From: an uncultured Phaeodactylibacter sp.
GTDB taxonomy: Bacteria; Bacteroidota; Bacteroidia; Chitinophagales; Saprospiraceae
Direction of reading: 5' to 3'
Length of the DNA: 64,000 nt
Assembly (NCBI GenBank): GCA_913057245.1
Contig: CAJXNH010000003.1
Coordinates: 124,001-188,000, forward strand
The position numbers were made by a program, and so were the translations under genes. Under the pieces are notes generated by a model. It was given only the letters and a program-made list of their open reading frames with translations, searched no databases and was not told where the DNA came from. This document shows, piece by piece, positions 25,658 to 34,783 of this stretch; positions within the stretch are counted from its first letter, which is position 1, and every line of letters begins with the position of its first letter.

Positions 25658-27016
25658 ATGAAACATTTAATCCTTACCACTACCCTATTGCTGCTGGGCT
25701 TAGCATTGTTTGGGCAAGACCCTGACTGCCTGACGCCGCCTTCGCCCGACTACCTGGAACGGTATCCGGCAGCCCAACGAGCACCAGCCAATTTATCCTA
25801 CACGGTAAAAATTGCCGTGCGGGTCATCAACGAAGACAATGGCACCGGAGGCCCCACCCGGCAGGAAGTCCTGGATGAAATCGACCGCCTGGAAGCCTAC
25901 TATGCGCCCCACGACATCTGCTTTGCGCTGATGGGCATCTACAGTATCAATGATTCCAACTTCGCCAGCCCCACTGATGGATTTGATGGCGATACTGCCG
26001 ATGACCTCATTGCCGCTTATCCGCCATTAGATGATGTCATTACCATTAATATCTTGCCGGATTACACCTTCTTCCGAGGCACCGCCTACGCCATCCCCAA
26101 TACCTACACCACCATTTACGCCGGCCGGTTCAACACTCCGCACCTGGCGCACGAAATGGGGCATTGCCTGGGGCTGTACCACACCCACGAAACTGCATTC
26201 GGAGCCGAACTCGTGGACGGCAGCAATTGCGCAGGCGCAGGCGATAAGCTTTGCGACACCCCCGCCGATCCCAGCCTTGGAAGTAACGTAGACGATACAA
26301 CTTGTAGCTTTATCGGCACAGAAACCGATGGGAACGGGGACAGTTACAGCCCTGATGTGACCAATACCATGAGCTACGCCCCTTTCCACTGCCGGGGTGC
26401 TTTCACGCCCATGCAGGAAAAACGGATGCACAGCATTCTATCCAGCCCCTTTGCCTCGACCAATAATATTCTGGTCACGACTGCTAACCTCAGCCTGTGC
26501 TGTACAACGGTGCTTTCCGGGTTTGTCCATGAAGCCGCGCTTTCTACAATCACTGCCGCCGATTACGAAGCAACCGGCTTCGCTCAGGTGCAGTTCGTAG
26601 CCGAAGATGCCGTGACGTTACAGCCGGGTTTCTTTGCTACTCCGGGTAATTCTGGGCAGTTCCGGGCTCGTATCAACCGCTTCTGTGATGGTGATTTCCC
26701 GGCTGGAGTACCGGTTAACAGCCTGGCATCAGAGGGCACAAACTGGGCGCACCATCACCTGAGCAGCAGCTGGAATGAAGCAGTCAGCCCCCCTACCCTT
26801 TTCCCCAATCCGGCTACGGACAGGCTGACCCTGCGGTGGGCTGGTCAGGATTTCACGGTACAGGTCTTTGCGGCTACCGGTCAGCTGGTTTGGGAAAGTC
26901 AGGCAAAAGCACACCACCAAACCGAGATTGATGTGAGCGATTTGCCACCGGGTACCTATCTCTGCCATATGCAGTCCGAGGCGGGCCCGGAAATCGTGAA
27001 GTTCAACAAGTTATAA
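25658..27016 (+). CDS. T9SS-secreted M43 (pappalysin-like) metalloprotease
   Basis: 452 aa. There is a signal peptide (TTTLLLLGLALFGQ). The zinc site is LAHEMGHCLGLYHTHE (about 164-179; HExxHxxGxxH), with the Met-turn in TNTMSYAPFHCRG (about 236-248), which defines a metzincin of the M43 family. A middle region (about 268-345: LVTTANLSLCCTTVLSG, VTLQPGFFATPGNSGQF) is a beta-rich stretch of the kind often seen before T9SS tails. The C-terminal type A T9SS domain is LFPNPATDRLTLRWAGQDFT through LPPGTYLCHMQSEAG. It is an extracellular protease with Ca/Zn dependence by family. Confidence 0.9.
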   Translation: MKHLILTTTLLLLGLALFGQDPDCLTPPSPDYLERYPAAQRAPANLSYTVKIAVRVINEDNGTGGPTRQEVLDEIDRLEAYYAPHDICFALMGIYSINDSNFASPTDGFDGDTADDLIAAYPPLDDVITINILPDYTFFRGTAYAIPNTYTTIYAGRFNTPHLAHEMGHCLGLYHTHETAFGAELVDGSNCAGAGDKLCDTPADPSLGSNVDDTTCSFIGTETDGNGDSYSPDVTNTMSYAPFHCRGAFTPMQEKRMHSILSSPFASTNNILVTTANLSLCCTTVLSGFVHEAALSTITAADYEATGFAQVQFVAEDAVTLQPGFFATPGNSGQFRARINRFCDGDFPAGVPVNSLASEGTNWAHHHLSSSWNEAVSPPTLFPNPATDRLTLRWAGQDFTVQVFAATGQLVWESQAKAHHQTEIDVSDLPPGTYLCHMQSEAGPEIVKFNKL

Positions 27017-27084
27017 CCCCAAAAAGTGGTACCTGGCAGACGTCTTACAATCGTTTGCCGGTACTTTTTTTGTGCCGGATTCCA

Positions 27085-27092
27085 TATATTTG
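27085..27092 (+). promoter_or_regulatory. -7 box upstream of the sterol desaturase gene
   Basis: TATATTTG fits TAnnTTTG and lies 35 bp before the start codon. No TTTG at the expected 19-21 bp upstream; TTTG words occur at 12 and 27 bp instead. Confidence 0.45.
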
Positions 27093-27127
27093 CAAATTAT
27101 AGCGAAATTTCGCCAAACTAAATTAAC

Positions 27128-28420
27128 ATGGAATCCTACGCCGCCGTACTGAATTATGCCATCCCGTTTTTTATGGCTCTTCTCCTTTTGGAAGCTGGTA
27201 TCGCCTGGTGGAAAGGCGAAAAGGTGATCCGAAGTATGGACACCTTATCCAGCCTCAGCTCTGGCCTGACCAATGTGATTAAAGATGTGCTTGGGCTCAC
27301 CGTTGTGGTGGTGTCCTACGACTGGCTTGTAGGGCAAATCGGACTATTCGAAATCAAATCCACCTGGCTGGTGTATACACTGGCTTTTATCGGGCTCGAC
27401 TTTGCCGGCTACTGGGTGCACCGCCTTTCGCATAGTGTCAACTACTTTTGGAACCGCCATATTATCCACCACAGCAGCGAAGAGTTCAATCTGGGCTGTG
27501 CTTTGCGGCAGTCCATCTCCGGATTTGTCGCCATCACGGTCTTTTTCCTGCTGCCGATCGCCATTCTGGGCGTGCCGGGAGAAGTGGTAGCGGTAGTCGC
27601 CCCGCTCCATTTATTCGCACAGTACTGGTACCATACCCGCCTGATTGGAAAAATGGGGGTGTTGGAGCACATCATTGTTACGCCTTCTCATCACCGCGTC
27701 CACCACGCGATCAACAAGGAATATCTGGATAAGAACCTCTCTCAGATTTTTATCGTCTGGGACAAAATGTTTGGTACTTTCCAGGAAGAGCTGGACGATG
27801 TACCACCGGTGTACGGCGTGACCCGCCCGGTGCGCACCTGGAACCCCATCATTATCAACTTTGTGCACCTCTGGCAGCTCATCAAGGATGCCTGGCGCAC
27901 CCGAGACTGGAAAGCTAAGTTCACCATTTGGTTCAAACCAACCGGATGGCGCCCGGCTGATGTAAAGGAAAAGTACCCGCTTTCCGGAATTGAAGACCCT
28001 TATGCTTACGAAAAGTACGACCCCAAGCTCTCCAAAGCGATGCAGTGGTGGTCCTGGGTACAATTCACCGCCGTATTCCTACTTATGATGTACCTCTTTA
28101 ATAACCTGGCGGAAATCGGTGCGCAGCAGGCTATTTTGTATGGTTTATTTCTGGTCCTTTGCATTTTCAGCTACAGCATGCTGATGGATCAAAGCCGCTA
28201 TGCCTGGGCGGTAGAGCTGGTGAAGTCGGGCATTGGACTCGTCCTGATCTGGGCTACCGGAGACTGGTTTGGGCTCAACAGCCTTTCCCCAATAGCAACT
28301 TATGCCCTTGCTGCCTATTTTCTGCTAAGTGTTGGCGTGGTGTATTATTTCAATACATCCGAAGGCGGTCAGAAAGCCAAAACCGGACGGGTGCGGACAG
28401 ACTCCGTTACAACAATTTGA
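27128..28420 (+). CDS. Sterol desaturase / fatty acid hydroxylase family membrane protein
   Basis: 430 aa. The His clusters of the membrane di-iron family are present: WVHRLSH (about 97-103), RHIIHHSSEEFN (about 112-123) and SHHRVHHAIN (about 185-194), with HLFAQYWYH between them. The N-terminal half has four to five hydrophobic segments (from FFMALLLLEAGIAWW), and the C-terminal half has a second membrane block of four segments (about 300-415) beyond the usual hydroxylase domain. It probably hydroxylates or desaturates a lipid using O2 in the inner membrane; the substrate is not known. Confidence 0.88.
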   Translation: MESYAAVLNYAIPFFMALLLLEAGIAWWKGEKVIRSMDTLSSLSSGLTNVIKDVLGLTVVVVSYDWLVGQIGLFEIKSTWLVYTLAFIGLDFAGYWVHRLSHSVNYFWNRHIIHHSSEEFNLGCALRQSISGFVAITVFFLLPIAILGVPGEVVAVVAPLHLFAQYWYHTRLIGKMGVLEHIIVTPSHHRVHHAINKEYLDKNLSQIFIVWDKMFGTFQEELDDVPPVYGVTRPVRTWNPIIINFVHLWQLIKDAWRTRDWKAKFTIWFKPTGWRPADVKEKYPLSGIEDPYAYEKYDPKLSKAMQWWSWVQFTAVFLLMMYLFNNLAEIGAQQAILYGLFLVLCIFSYSMLMDQSRYAWAVELVKSGIGLVLIWATGDWFGLNSLSPIATYALAAYFLLSVGVVYYFNTSEGGQKAKTGRVRTDSVTTI

Positions 28421-28452
28421 ACAGAAGACAAGAAAGGCTTACAATAGCCAGA

Positions 28453-29628
28453 TTATTTGAGCAGCAAAGTAAATACGAAGACGAGGAAGCTCAGCACCAG
28501 CCCTCCTACAAAAGTCCGGTAGGCGTAAGTGAGCAGGCGGTATTTTTTCTTTAATACGAGGCCCAGGTTGTACAAGTCCCGGGAAAGGTCATCGTAAAGG
28601 ACCTCCTGATCTTCTTTTAGATCGCGCAGGTAGCCTACAAATTGCTCCTTAGGCAGGCTCAGAAAGTTGCCGAAATATAACAGGCTCACCTTATGTTTTT
28701 TGACGTCCTCATCGGTAAAATCCTGCCCGGACACCTTCGGTATAGCTGAGAATACGGCAAAGGTAATGGCCATTAGTGAAGTGACCATAAGGAGGAGCAC
28801 GGGGAGGATATACTCCAAATTTTTCTCAAAATTAGCAGGGCTGATAGAGAAACCTGCTGATCCCGCAGTAATAAGGATAGACAGTACTAAGGTGTTGATA
28901 CTGATGATCATATTGGCTTTGCCATCAGCAATAGAGCTCAGGTTGATGTGGTTGCGGAGGGTGACCCGGTATACGGTGTCAACGCCCCGGCCAAAGTCTT
29001 TTCCGGTCTTTTTCCGGACGGTTGTTTTCCGGGCTTTCCGGATTTTATCCCGTTGCTCGGCTATATTTTTGTTCTTACGGCTGGCGAATGCTTCGTGGGC
29101 TTCCGGGGTCAGGAATTTCGTATCCAACTGAAGCTCCAGCAAGCGCCTTTCCCACTCGTGGGTGGTGTAGTTCTTACCGGAGATGGCTTCTTCTTCGAGG
29201 CGGAGCAGTTGCCCGCGCCGTTCAAAGCGTTTCCGGCCCAGGAAGGAATAGTGGGCATCGTGCAGCCATTGCTCCAGTTTGGTACCGGGCTTTTGGCCGG
29301 GCATTGTGCTCAGGATCAACTGCTCCACCAACGCGTGGTCGATGACTGCATCGGGGAATGCCTTAAGGAATTGCTTCGCCTGTTCGGCGCTGCGTTGTTC
29401 ATGCCCTTCTTCGCCCTCTGTGTAGCCCACATCGTGAAACCAGGCTGCAATAATCAGGGCATTGCGCGTTGCTTCTGGCAAATTTGCCTCAGCGGTAAGC
29501 TCAGTGGCGATAGCTGCGGTAGCTTTTGCGTGGTTGAAATCGTGAAAGACATAGCGGGGCGGCAGATGTTCCGCTAAATATTGGTAAACGGCCGTTTCAG
29601 CAGCAGCAAGCAGTGAGGTTTCGGGCAT
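28453..29628 (-). CDS. HD domain fused to a Pycsar-effector-type (PycTM) membrane domain
   Basis: 391 aa from the ATG at 29628. The N-terminal part (about 5-190) is an HD phosphohydrolase-like domain: YVFHDFNHAKATAA, AAWFHDVGYTEGEEGHE (the HD pair) and DHALVEQLILSTMPG. A basic linker (about 215-235) leads to a C-terminal domain of three hydrophobic segments: NHINLSSIADGKANMIISIN starts the first, ILPVLLLMVTSLMAITFAVF is the second and GGLVLSFLVFVFTLLLK closes the protein. The IADGKAN...SIN pattern is that of the Pycsar effector transmembrane family (DUF5706). In Pycsar systems such domains respond to cCMP or cUMP; no cyclase gene lies nearby. A radical SAM gene precedes it by 68 bp. Confidence 0.82.
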   Translation of the reverse strand: MPETSLLAAAETAVYQYLAEHLPPRYVFHDFNHAKATAAIATELTAEANLPEATRNALIIAAWFHDVGYTEGEEGHEQRSAEQAKQFLKAFPDAVIDHALVEQLILSTMPGQKPGTKLEQWLHDAHYSFLGRKRFERRGQLLRLEEEAISGKNYTTHEWERRLLELQLDTKFLTPEAHEAFASRKNKNIAEQRDKIRKARKTTVRKKTGKDFGRGVDTVYRVTLRNHINLSSIADGKANMIISINTLVLSILITAGSAGFSISPANFEKNLEYILPVLLLMVTSLMAITFAVFSAIPKVSGQDFTDEDVKKHKVSLLYFGNFLSLPKEQFVGYLRDLKEDQEVLYDDLSRDLYNLGLVLKKKYRLLTYAYRTFVGGLVLSFLVFVFTLLLK

Positions 29629-29696
29629 AGTGGTTTTGTGTTTGCAAAAAAGCCAATGAGCGGCTAATCTCTGAAACGCTTGCTGCCCCTGCAAGT

Positions 29697-30743
29697 TCAG
29701 AACAGGGACATTTGAGGGTTGCGGCGCTGTTCAAACAAATCCAGGTTGTAGTCCGGCTTGACCTTATCGGCAAAGTACCGCTGACGCGCCAATTGAAATT
29801 GTTGTTTCACAACCTCCGCGAACTGCCCTTCACCTCTCATACGAGTACCAAAGCGGCTGTCGTTCAGCTCGCCCCCGTGCACATCACGGATGCGGTTGAG
29901 CACCCGGTCTGCCCGGTCAGGCATCGTCTTGCGGATCCAGTCCTCAAAAATGGCAGCGACATCTCCGTTGAGGCGTACCATGGTGTAGGCCATAGAAACC
30001 GCGCCCAGGCTGCTGACTTTTTGTCCAACCTCCAGAATCTCATGGTCATTCAACCCGGGAATAATGGGCGCCATCATGACATTCACCGGGACGCCTTTCT
30101 CTGCGAGGACTTCGATGGTTTTCAGGCGGGCCTTCACGGAGGCGGTCCGGGGCTCGAGCAGGCGGCGCAGCTTTTCGTTCAGCGTGGTCAGGGAAATAGA
30201 TACCCGTAGCAAACGGTTTTCTGCCATGGGCTGCAGCAGGTCAAGGTCGCGCAGCACCATGCTGTTTTTGGTGATAATGCCAACCGGATGGCGGTACTTC
30301 CACAACACTTTGAGGATTTCCCGGGTGATGCCCAGCGTTTGCTCTGCTGGTTGATAGCAATCCGTATTGCCTGCCAGCATGATGGGTTCAGGCCTCCAGT
30401 TTTTCTTTTTGAGCTGCTGTTCGAGCAGTTGTGGGGCATCTTTTTTGTACAGCACCTTTTGTTCAAAGTCCAATCCCGCACTGTAACCCCAGTAATTGTG
30501 GGTATTGCGGGCGTAGCAGTAAATACAGCCATGCTCACAGCCCTGATAGGGGTTCATCGACCAGGCCATGCCGATATCCGGGCTTTCCACCCGGTTGAGG
30601 ATGGTTTTGGGATAAACCGGAATGTACTGCGTCCTGGCATCCGGCTGCAAAGGCTCCAGCCCGTAGTCATGCTCATGAAAGCGGTTGGCCGGATTGATTT
30701 GGGCGCCCCTACCCTGATTGTATTTTGCGGGTTGACTTGACAT
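29697..30743 (-). CDS. PA0069-family radical SAM protein
   Basis: 348 aa. The 4Fe-4S motif is NPYQGCEHGCIYCYARNTHN (about 63-82), with Cys spaced CxxxCxxC and the family-typical CYAR. It continues with MLAGNTDCYQPAEQ, GIITKNSMVLRDLDLL and NVMMAPIIPGLNDHE. It is related to spore photoproduct lyase-like radical SAM enzymes. These cleave S-adenosylmethionine to a 5'-deoxyadenosyl radical; the substrate of the PA0069 group is unknown, with a nucleic-acid role often supposed. It is divergent from the Uma2 gene and upstream of the HD-PycTM gene. Confidence 0.88.
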   Translation of the reverse strand: MSSQPAKYNQGRGAQINPANRFHEHDYGLEPLQPDARTQYIPVYPKTILNRVESPDIGMAWSMNPYQGCEHGCIYCYARNTHNYWGYSAGLDFEQKVLYKKDAPQLLEQQLKKKNWRPEPIMLAGNTDCYQPAEQTLGITREILKVLWKYRHPVGIITKNSMVLRDLDLLQPMAENRLLRVSISLTTLNEKLRRLLEPRTASVKARLKTIEVLAEKGVPVNVMMAPIIPGLNDHEILEVGQKVSSLGAVSMAYTMVRLNGDVAAIFEDWIRKTMPDRADRVLNRIRDVHGGELNDSRFGTRMRGEGQFAEVVKQQFQLARQRYFADKVKPDYNLDLFEQRRNPQMSLF

Positions 30744-30838
30744 TGATTTGTTTTGTGTTTTGCAAAATTAAAACAAAATATACAAAATCAGGTTTCCTCC
30801 GTTCTGAAATTTCCACTATCTTGTTTAAAATTTTGGTC

Positions 30839-31408
30839 ATGAGCCTGGCAAGACGATTACAGCCCGTCAGTTTCGAGGAGTACCTGGCTTCACAGCGAGG
30901 TGAAGGGCAGCGTTTTGACTTTTGGGATGGGACGCTCATTGAACTAGAAGCTACTACCAAGAACCATAACCACCGCATCAAGCGGAACCTTATCGCTCAA
31001 ATCCCTCAGCAAATATTGGAAAGCAAAGGCTGTGAATTGTTTGACGAAAACGTCATGACTCAAATCCAGTCTAAAAAGCGGTATGTTTATCCGGATATCG
31101 TACTCACCTGCAATTCTGAAGATCAGGATCCTCTGATTATTGAATTCCCTTGCGTGATCATTGAAATCCTTTCCCAGGGTACCGCACAGTACGACCGGAC
31201 CGAAAAGTTTTTCCAATATCAGCGTATTCCAAGTGTGGAGCAGTGTGTATTCATTGCCCAACATCAGCTGGCCGTAGAATCTTTCGAACGAGCCCCCAAC
31301 GGGCAGTGGCTGATGACGCCTCTTGCAACAGTATCTGACGAGCTAATTATCCCCAGGCTTGACCACCGCATTCCACTTCGACAGATTTATCACCGAATCA
31401 CATTATAA
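30839..31408 (+). CDS. Uma2-family (DUF820) putative nuclease
   Basis: 189 aa from the ATG at 30839. The upstream frame is AT-rich promoter sequence. A PD-(D/E)xK-like core is visible: GQRFDFWDGTLIELE near the N-terminus, YVYPDIVLTCNSEDQD (about 79-94) with Asp, then PCVIIEILSQGTAQYDRTEK (about 100-119) with the Glu and Lys. Members of this family are abundant in Bacteroidota and Cyanobacteria and resemble restriction-type nucleases, but their role is unknown. It stands alone, 12 bp before the TRAP dctP gene. Confidence 0.82.
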   Translation: MSLARRLQPVSFEEYLASQRGEGQRFDFWDGTLIELEATTKNHNHRIKRNLIAQIPQQILESKGCELFDENVMTQIQSKKRYVYPDIVLTCNSEDQDPLIIEFPCVIIEILSQGTAQYDRTEKFFQYQRIPSVEQCVFIAQHQLAVESFERAPNGQWLMTPLATVSDELIIPRLDHRIPLRQIYHRITL

Positions 31409-31420
31409 TCCTGACACGCT

Positions 31421-32563
31421 ATGAAGCTCAACCGCAAAACCTTTTTCAAAGGCTTAGCCCTTGGCACCATTTCCCTCCCTTTTGTGATTAAAGGGCTGGG
31501 TGGTGTCAGCCATGCGCAGGAAGAAAGCGATGGCAGCCCCAACATCATCACCGCCAAAAAATACCGTTGGAAGATGGTGACCACCTGGCCACCTAAGTTC
31601 CCGATTCTGGGCGAAGCCTGTGAGGTTTTCGCCGACCGTGTCCGACAGTTGTCCGGTGGGCGCATGGACATCCGGGTATACGGTGGCAATGAGCTGGTGC
31701 CGGCATTGGAAGCCTTTGATACCGTGCGGGAAGGCGGAGCCGAGTTGGGCTGCGGAGCCGCTTATTACTGGGCGGGCAAAACAGAAGCCGCGCAGTTTTT
31801 TGCTTCTGTCCCATTTGGAATGAACGCACAGCAGCTCAATGCGTGGATGGTCAGCGGAGGCCTGGAGCTCTGGGAAGAACTCTACGCCGATTTCAACCTC
31901 ATCCCTATGCCAGGCGGCAATACCGGTGTGCAGATGGGCGGTTGGTTTAATAAAGAGATCAACAGCGTGGAAGACCTAAAAGGGCTCAAAATGCGCATCC
32001 CCGGCCTGGGCGGCAAGGTACTGCAACGGGCGGGCGGCGCACCGGTGCTTATGGCAGGCGGTGAGATCTATACCGGGCTGGAGCGGGGCGTCATCGATGC
32101 CACGGAATGGCTGGGCCCCTTCCACGATACCCTGATGGGCTTCCACGAGATCGCCGAATACTACTACAGCCCCGGCTGGCACGAACCTGGCACCATGCTG
32201 GAGTTCTTCGTCAACAAGGAGCAAATGGAGCAACTGCCCTCTGACCTGCAAGGCATCATCAAGACCGTAGCAGGCGAGCTTTCCGGCTGGATTCTCAGCC
32301 AAATGGAAGCCAATAATGCCGCTGCCCTCGCCAAATTCCTGGAAAAAGGCATCAACATTCGTCGCTTCCCGGATGAAGTCATCCAGCAGATGCGCACCTA
32401 CACCGCGGAAGCGATTGACGAAATCACCGCCCGGGACCCCAAAAGCAGAAAAGTGTATGAATCCTACCGCAGTTTCCAGCAAAAGGCGGCGGACTATGCA
32501 GCGATTACGGAAAAGGCTTATTATAACCGGATTCAGGTGGATGCGGGGATTCGGTTGGGGTAG
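31421..32563 (+). CDS. dctP: TRAP transporter substrate-binding protein (DctP)
   Basis: 380 aa. The N-terminus has a Tat-like export signal (NRKTFFKGLALG, hydrophobic to about residue 35). The DctP fold is clear: WKMVTTWPPKFPILGEACEV (about 50-69), GGRMDIRVYGGNELVPALEA, KGLKMRIPGLGGKVLQRAGG (about 188-207, with the conserved Arg that binds a carboxylate), GLERGVIDATEWLGPFHD and YYSPGWHEPGTMLEFFVN. The last motifs resemble the TakP (2-oxoacid-binding) branch. It delivers an organic acid to the DctQM membrane proteins, whose genes lie 2.3 kb away on the opposite strand beyond a restriction-modification pair. Confidence 0.92.
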   Translation: MKLNRKTFFKGLALGTISLPFVIKGLGGVSHAQEESDGSPNIITAKKYRWKMVTTWPPKFPILGEACEVFADRVRQLSGGRMDIRVYGGNELVPALEAFDTVREGGAELGCGAAYYWAGKTEAAQFFASVPFGMNAQQLNAWMVSGGLELWEELYADFNLIPMPGGNTGVQMGGWFNKEINSVEDLKGLKMRIPGLGGKVLQRAGGAPVLMAGGEIYTGLERGVIDATEWLGPFHDTLMGFHEIAEYYYSPGWHEPGTMLEFFVNKEQMEQLPSDLQGIIKTVAGELSGWILSQMEANNAAALAKFLEKGINIRRFPDEVIQQMRTYTAEAIDEITARDPKSRKVYESYRSFQQKAADYAAITEKAYYNRIQVDAGIRLG

Positions 32564-32590
32564 GTTTAATGGAAAGATACAAGTCCTATG

Positions 32591-33607
32591 CTAATAGGGC
32601 CCTAGAAACTTTTCTCCATTAAAATGGATTAGGTGGTCTGGGTTGTCAGCAATCCAAACCTCAGTCTCCCAGGCAATATCTGCTATAAACTTTCTAAATG
32701 TCGGCTTATCGAGGAAGGCTGTGACGTAGATAATATCAGCTGTACAATGCTCAGTCAGTTTTTGCAACTGCATCAACCTTAGCTCATCAATAGAACCAGA
32801 GCTATGAACGGCTTCGATGAGGTATAGCCAATTTTTGGATTTCGAGTATGCAATAATATCAGGAAGCTCATCGTGCTTAATCTCGAAAAAATTGATTTCG
32901 TTTAAACCTTCTTTATCCAGGTGTAAATATTTATCAGCAGTGTCCCCAACGTAAAGAACTGTAGCCCCGTATCCATATCTGGGAAGGAATATTTCTATAA
33001 TCGCCTTCTGTAAATCATTATGCAGACCCTTAGAGAACAATAGCTGTTCTCCTTTAGGTAACTGAACTGGGATTTTGGAAAGATCTCTTTTCCTTTTTAA
33101 TTTCTCTGCAATAGAATCTACATCCTTTAATGCTTCACTAACTTTGGAGTGCCAATTTTTACTAGGGTATTGCCTCATTAGCTCTGCATAAATCGGATTC
33201 ACCCCATAACCTCTTGTCGAGTCATTGGTTGCAGAGTCAGGGCTAGATTGTAAGACTATTCCAGCCGCTACTAATATTTTCAAGTCTTTCCGCCTAATAT
33301 CGTCATATGATCCACTGCTAATATTCTCCCCAAGGTAAGTATTCACGTATTCAATGACCTCTCTCGTTTTAAGTGAATATTTACTGGAAACCAAATCCTT
33401 TGCTTTCTTAAATTCTGCCGTACTTTTTACATCCGATACGGCTAAAAAAGCTATTGCCATTCTCTCTAGCCTACGCGGAGTCCCTTCTGTTGGCACTCCA
33501 AAGGCTTCCAAAATCTCCAATGCCTGATTAATTAACCGCTGTTTGGATTTAGGCTTGCTTGAGAAAGTTTTACACTTAACTGGATCTATATACTGCTTTT
33601 CCTTCAT
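32591..33607 (-). CDS. BsuBI/PstI-family type II restriction endonuclease
   Basis: 338 aa, the usual size for the BsuBI/PstI family. The N-terminal helical domain starts KSKQRLINQALEILEAFGVP. The catalytic half has the family signature RYGYGATVLYVGDTADKYLH (about 208-227), then LPDIIAYSKSKNWLYLIEAV (about 246-265), the PD...ExV active site, and CTADIIYVTAFLDKPTFRKF. Known members cut CTGCAG. It overlaps the upstream methyltransferase gene by 32 bp, so the enzyme would be made after, and coupled to, the methyltransferase. Base composition is more AT-rich than the flanking TRAP genes, which suggests transfer. Confidence 0.9.
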   Translation of the reverse strand: MKEKQYIDPVKCKTFSSKPKSKQRLINQALEILEAFGVPTEGTPRRLERMAIAFLAVSDVKSTAEFKKAKDLVSSKYSLKTREVIEYVNTYLGENISSGSYDDIRRKDLKILVAAGIVLQSSPDSATNDSTRGYGVNPIYAELMRQYPSKNWHSKVSEALKDVDSIAEKLKRKRDLSKIPVQLPKGEQLLFSKGLHNDLQKAIIEIFLPRYGYGATVLYVGDTADKYLHLDKEGLNEINFFEIKHDELPDIIAYSKSKNWLYLIEAVHSSGSIDELRLMQLQKLTEHCTADIIYVTAFLDKPTFRKFIADIAWETEVWIADNPDHLIHFNGEKFLGPY

Positions 33608-34616
33608 TGAAGAGCCTAAGTTGATTGTGGCTATTGACTATTTTCCTTTTTTTTCCATCATATTCTGGCTGGAAATAGCTTTTAATTTCCTGAGCCAGTG
33701 CGAGGGCAAAATATGGTGCTACTGCATTTCCAATTTGATTGTAAATACCTGTTTCATTTCCAGCGAACTCAAACCAATCTGGGAAGCTTTGTAAACGAGC
33801 AGCCTCTTGGATAGTTAGTCTTCGCCTTCTACCATCTGGCAACCTTACCCTATGCATATCACCGGTGGCTCCAGCAAGATTTCTGCATGTCAATGTCCTT
33901 GCAGGCCTGTCTAAATACAAATCTCTGGGATTAATGCACTTGGAGGCTTTCTCATACTTTGCAATATATTTATCCATACTTGGAGTAAGAAATTTGGAAT
34001 CTTCGGGCACTTGAAACGCTAATTGACCCAAAGCTTCACCTGCAGTGACACGCTGGTTTTTCTCGGGTGGAAAAGCTATTGGTTCTTTTGCTCCAATTAC
34101 AATAACTCTTTCCCGGTTCTGAGGCACCCCATATTTTTTAGCATTCAAAAGCTTGAAAGATACTTGATAGCCCCATTCTTCAAGTTGATTTACTATTTCT
34201 AAAAGGTACCACTTATTTTTGTAAAGTAACCCGCGCACATTTTCAAACAGAAAAACTTCGGGTTCAAGCCTCTTAACGGCCGACAGGAAAATAGGAAAGC
34301 CATCTCTGGCGTCTTTTAATCCGAGTTGTTTACCTCCTACGCTGAAGGGTTGGCAAGGCGGTCCACCAATTACTACTTCTGCCTCAGGGTATTCGGTGTC
34401 TACGTGTAATTTTTCAGTAAAGCAATCTCCAATTAGATTGTTTCTATAAGTTTCTGACGCATCCTTTAGCATTTCATACCCTACAGTCTTGAAGCCTGCT
34501 GCTTCAAAACCTAAGGATAACCCACCACAGCCTGCAAATAAGTCTACCACCGTTTTATCTAGTGAGTTGTCCACCCATGGCTTGAGTTCTTCATTAATTC
34601 TTGCTGAATAATCCAT
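33576..34616 (-). CDS. DNA (cytosine-5) methyltransferase
   Basis: 346 aa. All main C5-methyltransferase motifs are visible: I VVDLFAGCGGLSLGFEAAGF (about 23-42), IV GGPPCQPFSVGG (catalytic Cys88), VI ENVRGLL (about 123), VIII QNRERVIVIG (about 163), IX RTLTCRNLAGATGD before the R-x-T-x-QEAARLQ stretch (LTIQEAARLQSFPD), and X YNQIGNAVAPYFALALA. It transfers a methyl group from SAM to cytosine in the recognition site shared with the downstream nuclease. Known PstI and BsuBI methyltransferases are N6-adenine enzymes of a different fold, so this pairing is unusual. Confidence 0.93.
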   Translation of the reverse strand: MDYSARINEELKPWVDNSLDKTVVDLFAGCGGLSLGFEAAGFKTVGYEMLKDASETYRNNLIGDCFTEKLHVDTEYPEAEVVIGGPPCQPFSVGGKQLGLKDARDGFPIFLSAVKRLEPEVFLFENVRGLLYKNKWYLLEIVNQLEEWGYQVSFKLLNAKKYGVPQNRERVIVIGAKEPIAFPPEKNQRVTAGEALGQLAFQVPEDSKFLTPSMDKYIAKYEKASKCINPRDLYLDRPARTLTCRNLAGATGDMHRVRLPDGRRRRLTIQEAARLQSFPDWFEFAGNETGIYNQIGNAVAPYFALALAQEIKSYFQPEYDGKKRKIVNSHNQLRLFNEGKAVYRSS

Positions 34617-34783
34617 GCAGCTAAATTAGTTATTTCTCATAAAAATCACAGCGGAATTTAAAACGGTTTGTAAAGTAAAAATAGCTGTTCAAATAAAATA
34701 TTTCTGAAACTGGTTAAACTACATTTATCTGTCCATAATGGTATGCACCTAAGTTATAATGAGTAGTGTTAGTAGCTATAATC

